Source: Brevibacterium senegalense | Lineage (GTDB): Bacteria; Actinomycetota; Actinomycetes; Actinomycetales; Brevibacteriaceae | Assembly (NCBI RefSeq): GCF_000285835.1 | Contig: NZ_HE978606.1 | Coordinates: 88,177-152,176 of the forward strand | Length of the DNA: 64,000 bases | Direction: 5' to 3' | Part shown: positions 8,902-18,288 of the stretch, in pieces | How positions within the stretch are numbered: the stretch's first letter is position 1 | How the letters are laid out: each line of letters opens with the position of its first letter | The notes under the pieces: model-generated | What the model was told of the DNA's origin: nothing | What the model saw: only the letters and a program-made list of their open reading frames with translations | Database searches by the model: none | Made by a program: the position numbers and the translations under genes

Positions 8902-11900
8902 TCACAGCAGCGTCCGGATCCACTCCCGAGTCAGCGCCGGGTCGATGACGTCGTCGATCTCGAAGAGCATCGCGGCGTTCATCGCCCGCCCCTGCGCGTA
9001 CAGCTCGTCGACCAGCCGGGCCTCCTCCGCTGTACGCTCCGCCTCGTCCTCGATCGCTGCGAGCTCCTTCGCGTACCCCAGTCGTACGGCGCCCTCGAGC
9101 CCCATCGGTCCCAGCTCGCCGCTGGGCCACGCGACCGTGAACTGCGGCGCCTCCGCGCTGCCGGCCATCATCGCCATCGCGCCCAAGCCGTATCCCTTGC
9201 GGATGACGACTGCGCCGAACGGCACCGTGAGCGCCGCGCCCGCCACGAACAGATCTCCGAACGCGCGCACGCCCGGTTCCAGCTCCGCCTCCGGCCCCAC
9301 GATGAAGCCCGGCGTGTCGACGAAGGACACGACCGGGACCCCGTGGTCCTGCGCCAGCCGCAGGTGCTGGGTCATCGTCCGCGCCGCATCGACGTCGATC
9401 GCCCCGCCCAGATGGTGGTTGTCGTTCCCGATGAGCGCGAACGCCCGCCCGTCGAGCCGGCCGAACCCCGTGATCGCGCCCGCCCCGAATCCGGCCCGCA
9501 CCTCCGTGAAGGTGCCAGGGTCCACGACGGCCTCGATCGCCGTCCGCATCGAGAAGGCGCGCAGCCGCTCCGCGGGCACGGCGGTGCGTGCGGCCTCGGC
9601 GAGGGAAGCGTCGACCGCCTCCGCCGAGGCCGCACCCACCTCCCCGCGCACCGTCCCCACCAGCGCGGACAGTGCCTCTTTCACGTGCGCGACCGCGTCC
9701 GCCTCGTCGGCGGCGAGGATGTCGATGTTCCCGTTGGCCAGGTGGACGTGCGCGGGGCCGATGTCCTCGGGTCGATGCCGACCCAGCCCGCCGCCCTCGA
9801 TCATCGCGGGCCCGCCCATCCCCAGGTTGACCTCGGGGGTCGCGATGATGAGGTCGCACACCCCAGCCAGCGCCGCGTTGCCCGCGAACGTCCGCCCCGA
9901 CACGACGGAGATGAGCGGCACCCGCCCCCGCAGCCGCGCCAGCGACGCGAACGTCTCCACGCCCAGCCCGATCGACGGCGCCCGGTCCGTGTCGCCCGGC
10001 CGCCCGCCGCCGCCCTCCGCGAAGAGGACGAGGGGCGCGCCGCGACGCTCCGCCAACTGGATGAGCCGGTCCGTCTTCTTGTGGTTGCGCGAGCCCTGCG
10101 TGCCCGCCAGCACCGAGTAGTCGTAGCTCATGACGACGACCTCGCGCCCCTCGACGGTCGCGGTCCCGCCCAGCAGCCCATCGCCCGAGGTCCGCCGGAT
10201 CAGCTCCTCCACACTGCGCCGCTGCGTCTGCGCGGCGATGATGAGCGGTCCGTACTCCACGAAGCTGCCGGGATCCACGAGGTCCGCGAGGTTCTCACGC
10301 GCCGTCCGCCGCCCGCGCGCCCGGATTGACTCCAGCTGGTCCTTGCGCGCGTCGTCGAGGACGGCTGCGTGCCGCTCCTGGACCTCCGCGACGCCGGGGT
10401 GCGGCTCGTGCGCGTCCGTCTCCGCATCCGCGTCGCCCGTCACCGAGGACAGGACGGCCAGCGGCGTCCCGGCGGGGACGGAATCGCCCACGGCCACGAG
10501 GTGCCGGACGCGGCCGGCCGCCGGCCCCGGCACCGGATGGTGCATCTTCATCGCCTCGAGCAGCACGTACTCGCGCGGATCCTCACCCAGCCCGATGACC
10601 GTGCCCGTCAGCGGCGCCCGCAGCAGCTCCTCGCCCGGGGCCAGGTCGGGCTCCGCCGAGGCCGCAGCGCCGGCCGCTGCACCGGCACCTGCCGCTGCAC
10701 CGGCACCTGCCGCTGCGCCGGCTCCCGCTTCCTCGCGCGCTGCGCGATCCTCGGCGTCGATCTCCCGCGCTCGCCCGACGATCTCCTGCACCTGCTCGTC
10801 GAAGGACGTCGTCGTCTCCTCGCCGGGGTTCAGGACCTCGCCGATCGCCCGCAGTAGGCCCACCGTCGTGTCGAGGCCGCTGATCGAGGTCTCGCGCAGG
10901 GCTCGGTCGCCGGCACGCAGCGCGGCCGCGAGCGTGGGGCCCTGCACGATGATCTTCCCCAGGAGCGAGTCGAATGAGCCCGTCACCCGGCTGCCGGCCT
11001 CGACCCACGTATCCACGCGGACCCCCGGACCTGTGGGCCAGCGCACCGCGGTCGCGGTTCCCACACTGGGCGATGGGTCGCCCTGCTCGCCGATCGTCTC
11101 CGCCGCGACACGCAGCTGCACCGCGAAGCCCCGAGGCGCGACGGTCGCGCCCAGTGCGGCCGCGACATCCGATGCGCCAGCGGTCGCCGACGGCCCCTCG
11201 GCCTCCGGTGCTGTCAGTCCTTCTGATGCGTCCGGGTGTCCCAGGGCGGCCGCTTCGCCTGACTCACCTGCCTCACCCAGCGCCACGTCGAGCTGGCAGT
11301 CGACGAGGTCGAGGCCCGTCACCTGCTCGGTCACCGTGTGCTCGACCTGGATGCGGGGGTTCACCTCGAGGAGGACGTGGTCCTCGCCGGTCACCAGGAA
11401 CTCGACCGTCGCGAGCGACGCATAGCCAGCCGACGCGCACAGCCGCTGCGCATCCGCGTGGAGGCGGGCGCGCAGATCATCGCTCAGGTGCGGCGCGGGT
11501 GCGATCTCGACGAGCTTCTGCCGTCTGCGCTGGATCGAGCAGTCGCGATCGCCCAGCACGACGACACAGTCAGCCGTGCCCAGGACCTGGACCTCGATGT
11601 GGCGGGCGCCGGTGATGAGGGCCTCGGCGACGATGCGGTCATCGCCGAACCCGGCCCGGGCCTCGGCGGCGCACGTGGTGAGCGCGCGCTCCAGCTCAGA
11701 CGGGTCCGTCACCAGCCGGATCCCGCGCCCGCCGCCCCCGGCGACGGCCTTGATCGCGATGCCGGCGGAGTGCTCGGACAGCAGTCGACTCACTGCGGCC
11801 AGGGCCTTCCCCTCGTCCCCCTCCAGCAGCCCGGTCGCAGCGGGGACGGGGATGCCCAGCTCGACGGCCCGCTGCCGCGTGGCGCGCTTGTCCCCGAACA

Positions 11901-12255
11901 GTTCCAGAGCGGCGGGGGAGGGGCCCACCCAGGTGAGTCCGGCCTCGGCGGTCAGCTGCGCCAGCCGGGCGGATTCGGCGAGGAAGCCGTAGCCCGGGTG
12001 CACGAGCTGAGCGCCGGCCTCACGAGCAGCGGCGACGACGGCCTCGGCGTCCAGGTAGGCGGCGGCCCCGCGGCCGGGCAGGGTGACGACCTCGTCAGCC
12101 AGCTGCACGTGCAGGCCGGCGGCCGCGCCCAGGGCCTCCTCGTCGGTGGAGCGGACGGCGACGGCGGTGAGCCCTCGCGCTTGGGCGGTGCGGATGATCC
12201 GCACGGCGATCTCGCCGCGATTGGCGATGAGGAGGGTGCGCGGGGCGGTGTCCAT
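8902..12255 (-). CDS. Single-chain acyl-CoA carboxylase: biotin carboxylase, BCCP and carboxyltransferase
   Basis: 1117 residues from the ATG at 12255 (MDTAPRTLLIANRGEIAVRI); the open frame continues upstream into the ligase but only as an overlap artefact. Domain order: biotin carboxylase about 1-450 (HPGYGFLAESARLA, KAVAGGGGRGIR, LEVNPRIQVEHTVTEQ); biotinyl domain with EAMKM near residue 568; then carboxyltransferase beta and alpha lobes about 640-1117 (SVVSGRTFAGNAAL, GGAIDVDAA, FVDTPGFIVGPEAE). Most actinobacterial acyl-CoA carboxylases are split into AccA and AccD; this all-in-one order resembles the long-chain acyl-CoA carboxylase (LCC) of mycobacteria. The acyl-CoA ligase ends eight bases upstream, so the pair probably activates and then carboxylates the same acid. 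An Ala/Gly/Pro repeat stretch precedes the biotinyl domain. Confidence 0.9.
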   Translation of the reverse strand: MDTAPRTLLIANRGEIAVRIIRTAQARGLTAVAVRSTDEEALGAAAGLHVQLADEVVTLPGRGAAAYLDAEAVVAAAREAGAQLVHPGYGFLAESARLAQLTAEAGLTWVGPSPAALELFGDKRATRQRAVELGIPVPAATGLLEGDEGKALAAVSRLLSEHSAGIAIKAVAGGGGRGIRLVTDPSELERALTTCAAEARAGFGDDRIVAEALITGARHIEVQVLGTADCVVVLGDRDCSIQRRRQKLVEIAPAPHLSDDLRARLHADAQRLCASAGYASLATVEFLVTGEDHVLLEVNPRIQVEHTVTEQVTGLDLVDCQLDVALGEAGESGEAAALGHPDASEGLTAPEAEGPSATAGASDVAAALGATVAPRGFAVQLRVAAETIGEQGDPSPSVGTATAVRWPTGPGVRVDTWVEAGSRVTGSFDSLLGKIIVQGPTLAAALRAGDRALRETSISGLDTTVGLLRAIGEVLNPGEETTTSFDEQVQEIVGRAREIDAEDRAAREEAGAGAAAGAGAAAGAGAAAGAAASAEPDLAPGEELLRAPLTGTVIGLGEDPREYVLLEAMKMHHPVPGPAAGRVRHLVAVGDSVPAGTPLAVLSSVTGDADAETDAHEPHPGVAEVQERHAAVLDDARKDQLESIRARGRRTARENLADLVDPGSFVEYGPLIIAAQTQRRSVEELIRRTSGDGLLGGTATVEGREVVVMSYDYSVLAGTQGSRNHKKTDRLIQLAERRGAPLVLFAEGGGGRPGDTDRAPSIGLGVETFASLARLRGRVPLISVVSGRTFAGNAALAGVCDLIIATPEVNLGMGGPAMIEGGGLGRHRPEDIGPAHVHLANGNIDILAADEADAVAHVKEALSALVGTVRGEVGAASAEAVDASLAEAARTAVPAERLRAFSMRTAIEAVVDPGTFTEVRAGFGAGAITGFGRLDGRAFALIGNDNHHLGGAIDVDAARTMTQHLRLAQDHGVPVVSFVDTPGFIVGPEAELEPGVRAFGDLFVAGAALTVPFGAVVIRKGYGLGAMAMMAGSAEAPQFTVAWPSGELGPMGLEGAVRLGYAKELAAIEDEAERTAEEARLVDELYAQGRAMNAAMLFEIDDVIDPALTREWIRTLL

Positions 12256-12263
12256 CGGGGTGA

Positions 12264-14093
12264 TCAGGCTCCTGGGAGAGAGGTGGGCGTGAGGTGCTGA
12301 GCGATGAGTTCCGTCTTGCGGATCTTGCCGGTCGCCGTCATGGGCATGGCGTCGACGAAGACGAACTCGGGGACCTTGAAGACGGCCATGTTCTCCTTCG
12401 CCCATGCGGTGAGCGCGTCCGTGTCCGGAGTGCTGCCGGGGGAGGGGATGATGAAGGCGACCGGTACCTGGCCCTTCGCCGCGTCTTCGCGGGGTGCGAC
12501 GGCCACAGTGCCCACGTCCGGGTGGGCGCGCAGCAGCGCTTCGACGTCGGACGGGAAGACGCTCATGCCGTTGACCTTGATCATCTCCTTGGTCCTGGCC
12601 AGGTACGTGAGCGCGCCGACCTCGTCGAAGCGACCCGTGTCGCCCGTCCGCAGCCACCCGTCGATGAGTGACTCCGCCGTCGCGCGCTCGTTCTGCCAGT
12701 ACCCGGTCATGACCGACGGCGACTGGACGAGGATCTCGCCCTCCTGACCCACCGGCACCGGGTTCAGGTCGACGTCGACGATGACGATCCGGGTGCCGGG
12801 GACGGGGAAGCCGCAGTAGACGGGCTCGGCGGCCAGGTCGCGGTCATTCTCCTGCAGGCCCAGCGTGAACGTGTCGGAGGTGTGGGTCTCCGTCATCCCG
12901 AACGACGACTCCCGCAGCGTCACGCCCGTGAGCTCGTGCCACTGCTGCCGCAGCTGCGTGTCGAGCTTCCGGACGAAGGAGACGGCCTGGCACTGCGCGA
13001 GCGACGAGAGGTCCGGATCCGGCACCTCGCCGGACTCGATGAGGTCCAGGAGCTCGACGTACCCGTCCGCCGGCGCCACGAGGCGGGTGACGCGGCGCTG
13101 CGCGATCGTCTCGAGGGCGACGCGCGGGTGCCAGCGGTTCAGGATCGCGACCTCGCCGCCGGAGTAGAGCGGCAGCAGCAGGCACAGGTTCTGCCCCGCG
13201 ATCCAGAACATGGGCAGGAAGCCCAGGGAGACATCCGGTGCGGCGTCGTCCTCGACCGCCGCGGTCCCCATCCCGGCCAGCGCGGAGGCTGCGGTGTAGG
13301 CCATGTGCCCGATCGTGTGCTCGCACCCCTTGGGCCGGCCCGTCGTGCCGCCGGTGTAGTTGAGTGCGGCCAGTCGGTCGGGGTCGACCGGGACGGCGGG
13401 GGCTGGGCCGGTGGCGAGGACCGCGGACCAGTCCCCGGCCTCGGCGGCGGTGGGAACCGGCATCGGCAGGCCACTGGTGGGGGCGGGCGCGCCCGGCTCC
13501 AGGAAGACAGCGGCGGGGTCCGTCCAGGTGACCTGCACGCTGGTATCGAGCTGGGGGAGGGCGGCGTCGACGATGTCGCGCAGGCCGGTCTGGGCGATGA
13601 GGTGCACCGCGCCGGAGTCCGCCAGCTGGTGCCGCAGCTCCTCCGCCCGGTACATCGGGTTGATCGGCACGTAGACGGCGCCCAGCCACGCGATGGCCAG
13701 GAACGCGTCGACGAACTGCGGGCAGTTGCCCAGGTAGACGCCCACGCGGTCGCCGGTCCGCACCCCGCGGGCCGCCAGCCAGCCGGCCGTCGCCGAGGCC
13801 CGGCGCTCCATCTCTGACCAGCTCGCCTCCCAGCCGTAGTAGGAGACCGCGATGGCGTCCGGCCGGGTGGCGGCCCAGTGGCGCAGGGTCTCCGCGATGC
13901 CGGGGCCGGCGGCGAGGGCGGCGGGTTCGTGGGGGACCTCGGCGGGCCAGAGGGTGCGGCGGGCGGCGAGCTCGTCCGCGGCCTGCTCCCAGGACTGCGT
14001 GAGCGGGGAGTGCGGCGGGGCGGGGTGGACATCACTCATGTCGTGACGGGGCTTGCCCGAGTCGTCGCGGGTGCTTGCTGCGGTGTCCGTCAT
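12264..14093 (-). CDS. AMP-forming acyl-CoA ligase
   Basis: 609 residues, start chosen at the ATG preceded by GAGGAG; an internal ATG 18 codons in is possible. Adenylation motifs: A3 P-loop YTGGTTGRPKG near residue 247, ESSFGMTETH (A5), GWLRTGDTGRF (A7), and the catalytic lysine of A10 in ATGKIRKTEL near the C-terminus. Nearest relatives by feel are CaiC-like crotonobetaine/carnitine-CoA ligases and medium-chain acyl-CoA ligases. It converts a carboxylic acid, ATP and CoA to the acyl-CoA and AMP. It is the first gene of a two-gene operon with the fused carboxylase, which starts eight bases after its stop. Substrate cannot be told. Confidence 0.88.
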   Translation of the reverse strand: MTDTAASTRDDSGKPRHDMSDVHPAPPHSPLTQSWEQAADELAARRTLWPAEVPHEPAALAAGPGIAETLRHWAATRPDAIAVSYYGWEASWSEMERRASATAGWLAARGVRTGDRVGVYLGNCPQFVDAFLAIAWLGAVYVPINPMYRAEELRHQLADSGAVHLIAQTGLRDIVDAALPQLDTSVQVTWTDPAAVFLEPGAPAPTSGLPMPVPTAAEAGDWSAVLATGPAPAVPVDPDRLAALNYTGGTTGRPKGCEHTIGHMAYTAASALAGMGTAAVEDDAAPDVSLGFLPMFWIAGQNLCLLLPLYSGGEVAILNRWHPRVALETIAQRRVTRLVAPADGYVELLDLIESGEVPDPDLSSLAQCQAVSFVRKLDTQLRQQWHELTGVTLRESSFGMTETHTSDTFTLGLQENDRDLAAEPVYCGFPVPGTRIVIVDVDLNPVPVGQEGEILVQSPSVMTGYWQNERATAESLIDGWLRTGDTGRFDEVGALTYLARTKEMIKVNGMSVFPSDVEALLRAHPDVGTVAVAPREDAAKGQVPVAFIIPSPGSTPDTDALTAWAKENMAVFKVPEFVFVDAMPMTATGKIRKTELIAQHLTPTSLPGA

Positions 14094-14252
14094 CGGTGAG
14101 GCTCCTCGTCGAGCGTCGGGGTGTCTGGCGGGTGATCCAGGCCACAGCCAGATATATGTGAATCCGGCGTCAATTTCAAGGGAGCGCGGGGGCTGGGGCG
14201 GGGTGCGTGAGCGGAGCCGGCGCTGCTACCCACTCCCTGCACCTACTTGGCC

Positions 14253-14379
14253 CTTCTCTCGCGTTCTGCGGGAAAGCTTTCCCGCATTTCGCGAGAGAAG
14301 TTTCGCGGTCCCGACTGCCCACATCTTCCAGGCACTTCTCTCGCGTTGTACGACAAAGCACTCCTGTACTTCGCGAGAA
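14253..14379. repeat. Two copies of a palindromic repeat
   Basis: Copy 1 (14253-14300) is a 48-base near-perfect palindrome: CTTCTCTCGCG pairs with CGCGAGAGAAG, and the core TGCGGGAAAGCTTTCCCGCA is perfectly symmetrical. Copy 2 (14336-14379) has the same outer arms (TTCTCTCGCG and CGCGAGAA) and the shared AAAGC, but a diverged core. They may be operator pairs or an intergenic repeat family. Confidence 0.75.
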
Positions 14380-14502
14380 TCGATGGCGGAGGTTCAGGCG
14401 GAGGTTGAGACGGATGCTCGAACCAAGCCCCGCCTCCGGCGCCCGCCAAGATCCCGCTGTCCGCACTTTGTCCACTCCTCACAGTGATCCAGGTCTCCCC
14501 GG

Positions 14503-14508
14503 TACCGT
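14503..14508 (+). promoter_or_regulatory. -10 box TACCGT, leaderless start
   Basis: TACCGT ends six bases before the ATG at 14515 and no Shine-Dalgarno is present, so transcription probably starts at or next to the start codon. Confidence 0.45.
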
Positions 14509-14514
14509 GGGGCC

Positions 14515-15729
14515 ATGACCGATACGACACGTGACGCGGCAGCGCAGCAGGAGTCTCACCAGGACGATCAGCAGGCGCCCATCCTGGTGGGCGTCGACGA
14601 ATCGGAGCACTGCGCGCGGGCCTTCGACATCGCACTGTCCCTCGCGCAGCGCCATGGCTGCGGACTGCGGCTGGTGGCCGCCTTCGAAGTCCCCATCCGC
14701 GACGCCGAGGCCGGCGACCGCGCCCAGGACATCTTCCGCACCGCGATGCGGGACGACGCGCAGCAGACGCTGGACGACCTCATCGCGAAGGCGGACGGTG
14801 CCGGCGTGTCCGTGAGCTCAGACGTCATCGAGGGACACGCCGCCGAGGTCCTCATCCGCGAATCTGCCCACGCCCGCCTGGCCGTGGTGGGCAAGCGGGG
14901 CCGCAACCGCTTCGCCGGCCGCTTCCTGGGCAGCGTGTCGAACGCGCTGGCCGCCCACTCCCACTGCCCCACGCTCGTGATCCCCGCCCGCTGGGACGAG
15001 GACGGGACGGAGACCCTCTTCGCGCCCCGCCAGGACCTGCCCGGCGGCGAGGCGGCGGCGACGGAGACGGCGCGACTGGTGTCGGCCTCGGGCGGGGTGG
15101 GTGCGAACGGTGCGGCGAACGGCCAGGGGACCGACGGTGCAACCGGCGACCAGCCGGTCGCCAGCGCCAACCCCGGCGTGGGCACGTCAGCCACCAGCAC
15201 GTCAGCCGCCAACGCACCTGCCAGCAGCGCACCTGCCCCCGCTGCCGCAGACGCGCGCCGCAGCTACTCCAACGTGCCCGAGGCCCTCAACTTCGACGGC
15301 GACGTGGTCGCGGCGGTGGACCTGGGAGACTCGGCGGGCCCGGTCATCGCGTATGCCGCGGACATCGCCCGTCTGACCGGGCGCGCGCTCACGCTCGTCG
15401 CCGCGAACCCCGTCACGGTGGGCACCCGCTTCCCCAATCCGGGTCAGGGCGCGATCGAGATGCAGTCCCTGCACGACTACCGGCAGGAGCACCTCGAGTG
15501 GGCCGTCGACACGGTGCGGGAGGCGCATCCGGAACTGGACGTGGCGTGGAGGCTGTTCGACGGATCCGCGGCCGGCGTGCTGTCCGAGGCCTCCCGCACC
15601 GCCGCCCTCGTCGTCCTGGGCACCCGCGGGCACGGTGGGTTCAGCGGACTGCTGCTGGGCTCGGTGAGCCAGTCGGTGCTGAGCCGCACGGTCGCGCCGG
15701 TGCTCGTGGTCCCCACGCGCGGTGAGTGA
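14515..15729 (+). CDS. Universal stress protein with two UspA domains
   Basis: 404 residues. Domain 1 (about 20-160) starts ILVGVDESEHCARAFDIALS and carries the ATP-binding signature GKRGRNRFAGRFLGSVSNAL (G-2x-G-9x-G-S/T); domain 2 (about 255-400) starts VVAAVDLGDSAGPVI and has GTRGHGGFSGLLLGSVSQSV. Both thus look ATP-binding. The domains are joined by an unusual 75-residue linker of Ala, Gly, Ser and Thr. Tandem Usp proteins are typical of actinobacteria under hypoxia or starvation. The next gene, panC, begins inside its last codons. A second, shorter tandem Usp is encoded at 20301. A leaderless start is likely (TACCGT before ATG). Confidence 0.9.
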   Translation: MTDTTRDAAAQQESHQDDQQAPILVGVDESEHCARAFDIALSLAQRHGCGLRLVAAFEVPIRDAEAGDRAQDIFRTAMRDDAQQTLDDLIAKADGAGVSVSSDVIEGHAAEVLIRESAHARLAVVGKRGRNRFAGRFLGSVSNALAAHSHCPTLVIPARWDEDGTETLFAPRQDLPGGEAAATETARLVSASGGVGANGAANGQGTDGATGDQPVASANPGVGTSATSTSAANAPASSAPAPAAADARRSYSNVPEALNFDGDVVAAVDLGDSAGPVIAYAADIARLTGRALTLVAANPVTVGTRFPNPGQGAIEMQSLHDYRQEHLEWAVDTVREAHPELDVAWRLFDGSAAGVLSEASRTAALVVLGTRGHGGFSGLLLGSVSQSVLSRTVAPVLVVPTRGE

Positions 15730-16573
15730 GGTGACCGCGCCGGTGACGCGACCCCTCATCGTCCGGACCCGCGAGGAGCTGCGCGCGGCGACCACCGGCA
15801 CCGTCGCGCTCGTCCCCACGATGGGGGCGCTGCACGACGGGCACCTGTCGCTCATGCGGCACGTGCGCCCGCTGGCGGACACCGTCGTGACCTCGATCTT
15901 CGTCAACCCCACCCAGTTCGCGCCCGGCGAGGACTTCGACACCTACCCCCGCACCTTCGAGCGGGACGTCGCCCTCTGCGCCGAGGTCGGGGTGGACGTG
16001 GTCTTCGCCCCCACCGTCGACGTCATGTACCCGGCCGGACTGGACGGGACCGTGCGGGTCGACCCGGGCCCGCTGGGCCGGATCCTCGAGGGCGAGATGC
16101 GCCCCACGATGTTCCAGGGTGTGCTCACGGTCGTCGCGAAGCTGTTCGGCCTGGTGAAGCCGGACATCGCGATCTTCGGGGAGAAGGACTACCAGCAGCT
16201 CACCCTCATCCGCCTCATGGCCCAGGAGCTGTGCCTGGGCGTCGAGGTCCTGGGCGGGCCCACGGTCCGCGAGACGGACGGCCTGGCGATGAGCTCCCGC
16301 AACGCCTATCTCACGGAGGACGAGCGGTCGCTGGCCGCCGGCATCTCCGAGGCCCTGCACGCGGGTGCGGAGGCGGGCTCCGCCGGCGCCGAGGCCGTGG
16401 TCGCCGCCGCTGCCCGCGTCCTGCAGTCGCGCGGCATCACCGCCGACTACCTGGTCGTCACCGGCCCGGACTTGGGCGAGGCCCAGCCCGGGCAGGAGGG
16501 GCGCCTCCTCGTCGCGGCCCGTGTGGGTGAGCCCCGACTCCTCGACAACGTGGCGGTGCACCTGGGGGAGTGA
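15722..16573 (+). CDS. panC: Pantothenate synthetase
   Basis: 283 residues. The enzyme joins pantoate and beta-alanine with ATP in the cytoplasm, the last step of pantothenate and hence CoA synthesis. Clear signatures: VPTMGALHDGHLSLM (HxGH nucleotide motif), FVNPTQFAPGEDFDTYPR, EGEMRPTMFQGVLTVV, IFGEKDYQQL and the KMSKS-like MSSRN. Start is the GTG overlapping the stress-protein stop by eight bases; a GTG three codons later is equally possible. No panB or panD adjoins, so the pathway is scattered. Coupling to a stress protein is unusual and may just be operon drift. Confidence 0.95.
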   Translation: MSEVTAPVTRPLIVRTREELRAATTGTVALVPTMGALHDGHLSLMRHVRPLADTVVTSIFVNPTQFAPGEDFDTYPRTFERDVALCAEVGVDVVFAPTVDVMYPAGLDGTVRVDPGPLGRILEGEMRPTMFQGVLTVVAKLFGLVKPDIAIFGEKDYQQLTLIRLMAQELCLGVEVLGGPTVRETDGLAMSSRNAYLTEDERSLAAGISEALHAGAEAGSAGAEAVVAAAARVLQSRGITADYLVVTGPDLGEAQPGQEGRLLVAARVGEPRLLDNVAVHLGE

Positions 16574-16601
16574 GGCGGGCGTTCAGCGCGGGGGATGGTC
16601 C

Positions 16602-17954
16602 TCAGTGCTGGGGCTGGGTGCCCGTGCTCCTCTGCTCGTCCTTCCGCGCGGCGTCGCCCGGGTCCTTCTGGCTGGTGCCGGCGGTGGCCCGGAGGTTGAC
16701 GGCGCGGCGGATCTCCTCCTCCGCCTGGCGGGCCTGCCTCTGCGTGCGCTTGGTGGAGCGGACGGGGAGCTGGAGGGCGACCTCGGCGGGGAGGCCGGCG
16801 CGGAGCTCGCGGGCGCGCTCGATCTCGCAGTCGAGCTCGGCGCCGAAGAGCAGGATGCCGTTCACGATGAACACCCAGACGAGGAAGATGATGACGCCGG
16901 TGAGTGCACCGTACGTCGCGTTGTAGGCGCCGAACTGCGAGACGTAGAAGGTGAAGCCGAACGTCGCGAGGATCGAGACGACGATCGCGATGAGCGCGCC
17001 GATGCTGAGCCAGCGGAAGCGGGGCTGCTTGAGGTTGGGCGTCGCGTGGTAGAGGACCGCCACGCAGAGGACGACGATCCCGGCCAGCAGGAACCAGCGG
17101 GCCACGTTCCAGACGGCCAGGGTCACATCACTCATCCCCAGCACCCCGCCGATCGCCGAGGCCAGCGGGCCGGACAGCACGAACACCAGCAGCGCGAGGG
17201 CGCCCAGGATCAGCATCCCCAGGGTCAGCACGTACATGACGAGGTTGAAGACGACGGGACCGCGGCCCTCCTCGACGCCCACGACCCGGTTCATCGCGCG
17301 ACCGAACGACTTCACGTAGCCGGACGAGGACCACAGGGCGACTGCGAGACCCACGAACAGGCCCAGCCCGGGCGACGGGGTGTCGAGGACAGAGTCGAGG
17401 AGCGGCCGGATGGTCGACCAGGTCTGGGACGGAACGATGCGCTCCAGTTCGTCCATGACGTCGTTGACGATCGTCCCGCTCTGCCCCGCGAGGCTGAGGA
17501 TCGACACGAGGGAGACGAGGGCCGGTGCCAGCGACAGCAGCATGCGGAACGACAGGCCGGCCGCCAGATCGATGCACTGATCGCGGAAGAACCCCGCGAA
17601 CGCGGTGCGGAGGACGAACTTCCACGAGGCCGCAGGCAGCCGGCCGGACCGATCGACGGTGCGGCCGTCGAGGCCGGGCCGTTCGACGCGGGGCTCCGGG
17701 TCGTCGAGGACGTCGTAGTCCGTGACGGGGTGGCCCGTGCCCGGCGTACCCGCGAGGTCGACCTCCGTGGGGTGGGACTGCTGAGCGAGGTGCACCTCGG
17801 GGGATGCGGGGGCGACGGGTGCGAGGGAGTCCCGGGGGACGAATGTGCTCCTGGAGGTGTCGGGGGCGACGGAGTCCCTGGGGGCGGAGGCGCCCGTGGA
17901 CGTGTCGGGTGCGGGGGGATCACCGGGAGTGCCGTGATGCGGAGGGTGGGTCAT
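16602..17954 (-). CDS. YihY/BrkB-family inner-membrane protein
   Basis: 450 residues, starting at the ATG behind GGGAGG; the frame is open further up but without a good start. An N-terminal disordered tail of about 110 residues contains a duplicated unit (APRDSVAPDTS, VPRDSLAPVAP). The YihY domain follows from about 120 to 400 with six or more transmembrane helices and the family signatures DLAAGLSFRMLLSLAPAL, LWSSSGYVKSFGRAMNRVV and FGAYNATYGALTGVIIFLVW. The C-terminus is charged and cytoplasmic. The old name ribonuclease BN is a misassignment; the true role, probably transport, is unresolved. It is divergent from glpD. Confidence 0.9.
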   Translation of the reverse strand: MTHPPHHGTPGDPPAPDTSTGASAPRDSVAPDTSRSTFVPRDSLAPVAPASPEVHLAQQSHPTEVDLAGTPGTGHPVTDYDVLDDPEPRVERPGLDGRTVDRSGRLPAASWKFVLRTAFAGFFRDQCIDLAAGLSFRMLLSLAPALVSLVSILSLAGQSGTIVNDVMDELERIVPSQTWSTIRPLLDSVLDTPSPGLGLFVGLAVALWSSSGYVKSFGRAMNRVVGVEEGRGPVVFNLVMYVLTLGMLILGALALLVFVLSGPLASAIGGVLGMSDVTLAVWNVARWFLLAGIVVLCVAVLYHATPNLKQPRFRWLSIGALIAIVVSILATFGFTFYVSQFGAYNATYGALTGVIIFLVWVFIVNGILLFGAELDCEIERARELRAGLPAEVALQLPVRSTKRTQRQARQAEEEIRRAVNLRATAGTSQKDPGDAARKDEQRSTGTQPQH

Positions 17955-18288
17955 CGGGTGCCTCCCGGTGCGTCGTGCAGGTGGTCGTGGTGCCGCGCGG
18001 CCGGCTGCGTGTGCCACCGGGCGTGGCCCGGACTGCGACGGCATGCTCACAGTACGGCCCGGTGGTGCGTCTGTCCGGTTTCCGCGTGGTTTCACTGGCG
18101 TGTCGTGTCGTCGCTGAGCAGCGCAGGGAACATGCTCGTTCATGGTCGCCTGACGGTCCGGGGTCTGTGTTCCGGAGACCCGCCCCGGTCCACTCCACGG
18201 GCCCCGGCCCTGTGCTCCTCGTCCCGGTCCGCGTCCGTTCTCCCCGTTAGGCTGGGGACCATTCCTCCGCGACGATTCGAGGTCCACC
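17955..18288. other. Divergent intergenic region, YihY gene and glpD
   Basis: No gene is visible. The right end holds TAGGCT (18248-18253), a plausible -10 for glpD, and a GAGG ribosome site before the GTG at 18289. I see no strong operator. Confidence 0.4.

Larger units (their letters stand above)
14094..14514. other. Divergent intergenic region with palindromic repeats
   Basis: This lies between the divergent ligase and stress-protein genes. It contains two related inverted repeats (see 14253-14379) and, at its right end, the -10-like TACCGT before the stress-protein start. No gene is credible. Confidence 0.5.

Noticed and set aside
7024..10329. A 1101-residue open frame on the plus strand
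   Set aside because: It runs antisense through both the helicase and the carboxylase, which are clearly coding on the minus strand.
12256..12657. Upstream extension of the carboxylase frame by 134 residues
   Set aside because: The extension overlaps the 3' end of the ligase gene in another frame and is Arg/Gly/His-rich; the biotin carboxylase starts naturally at MDTAPRTLLIANRGE.
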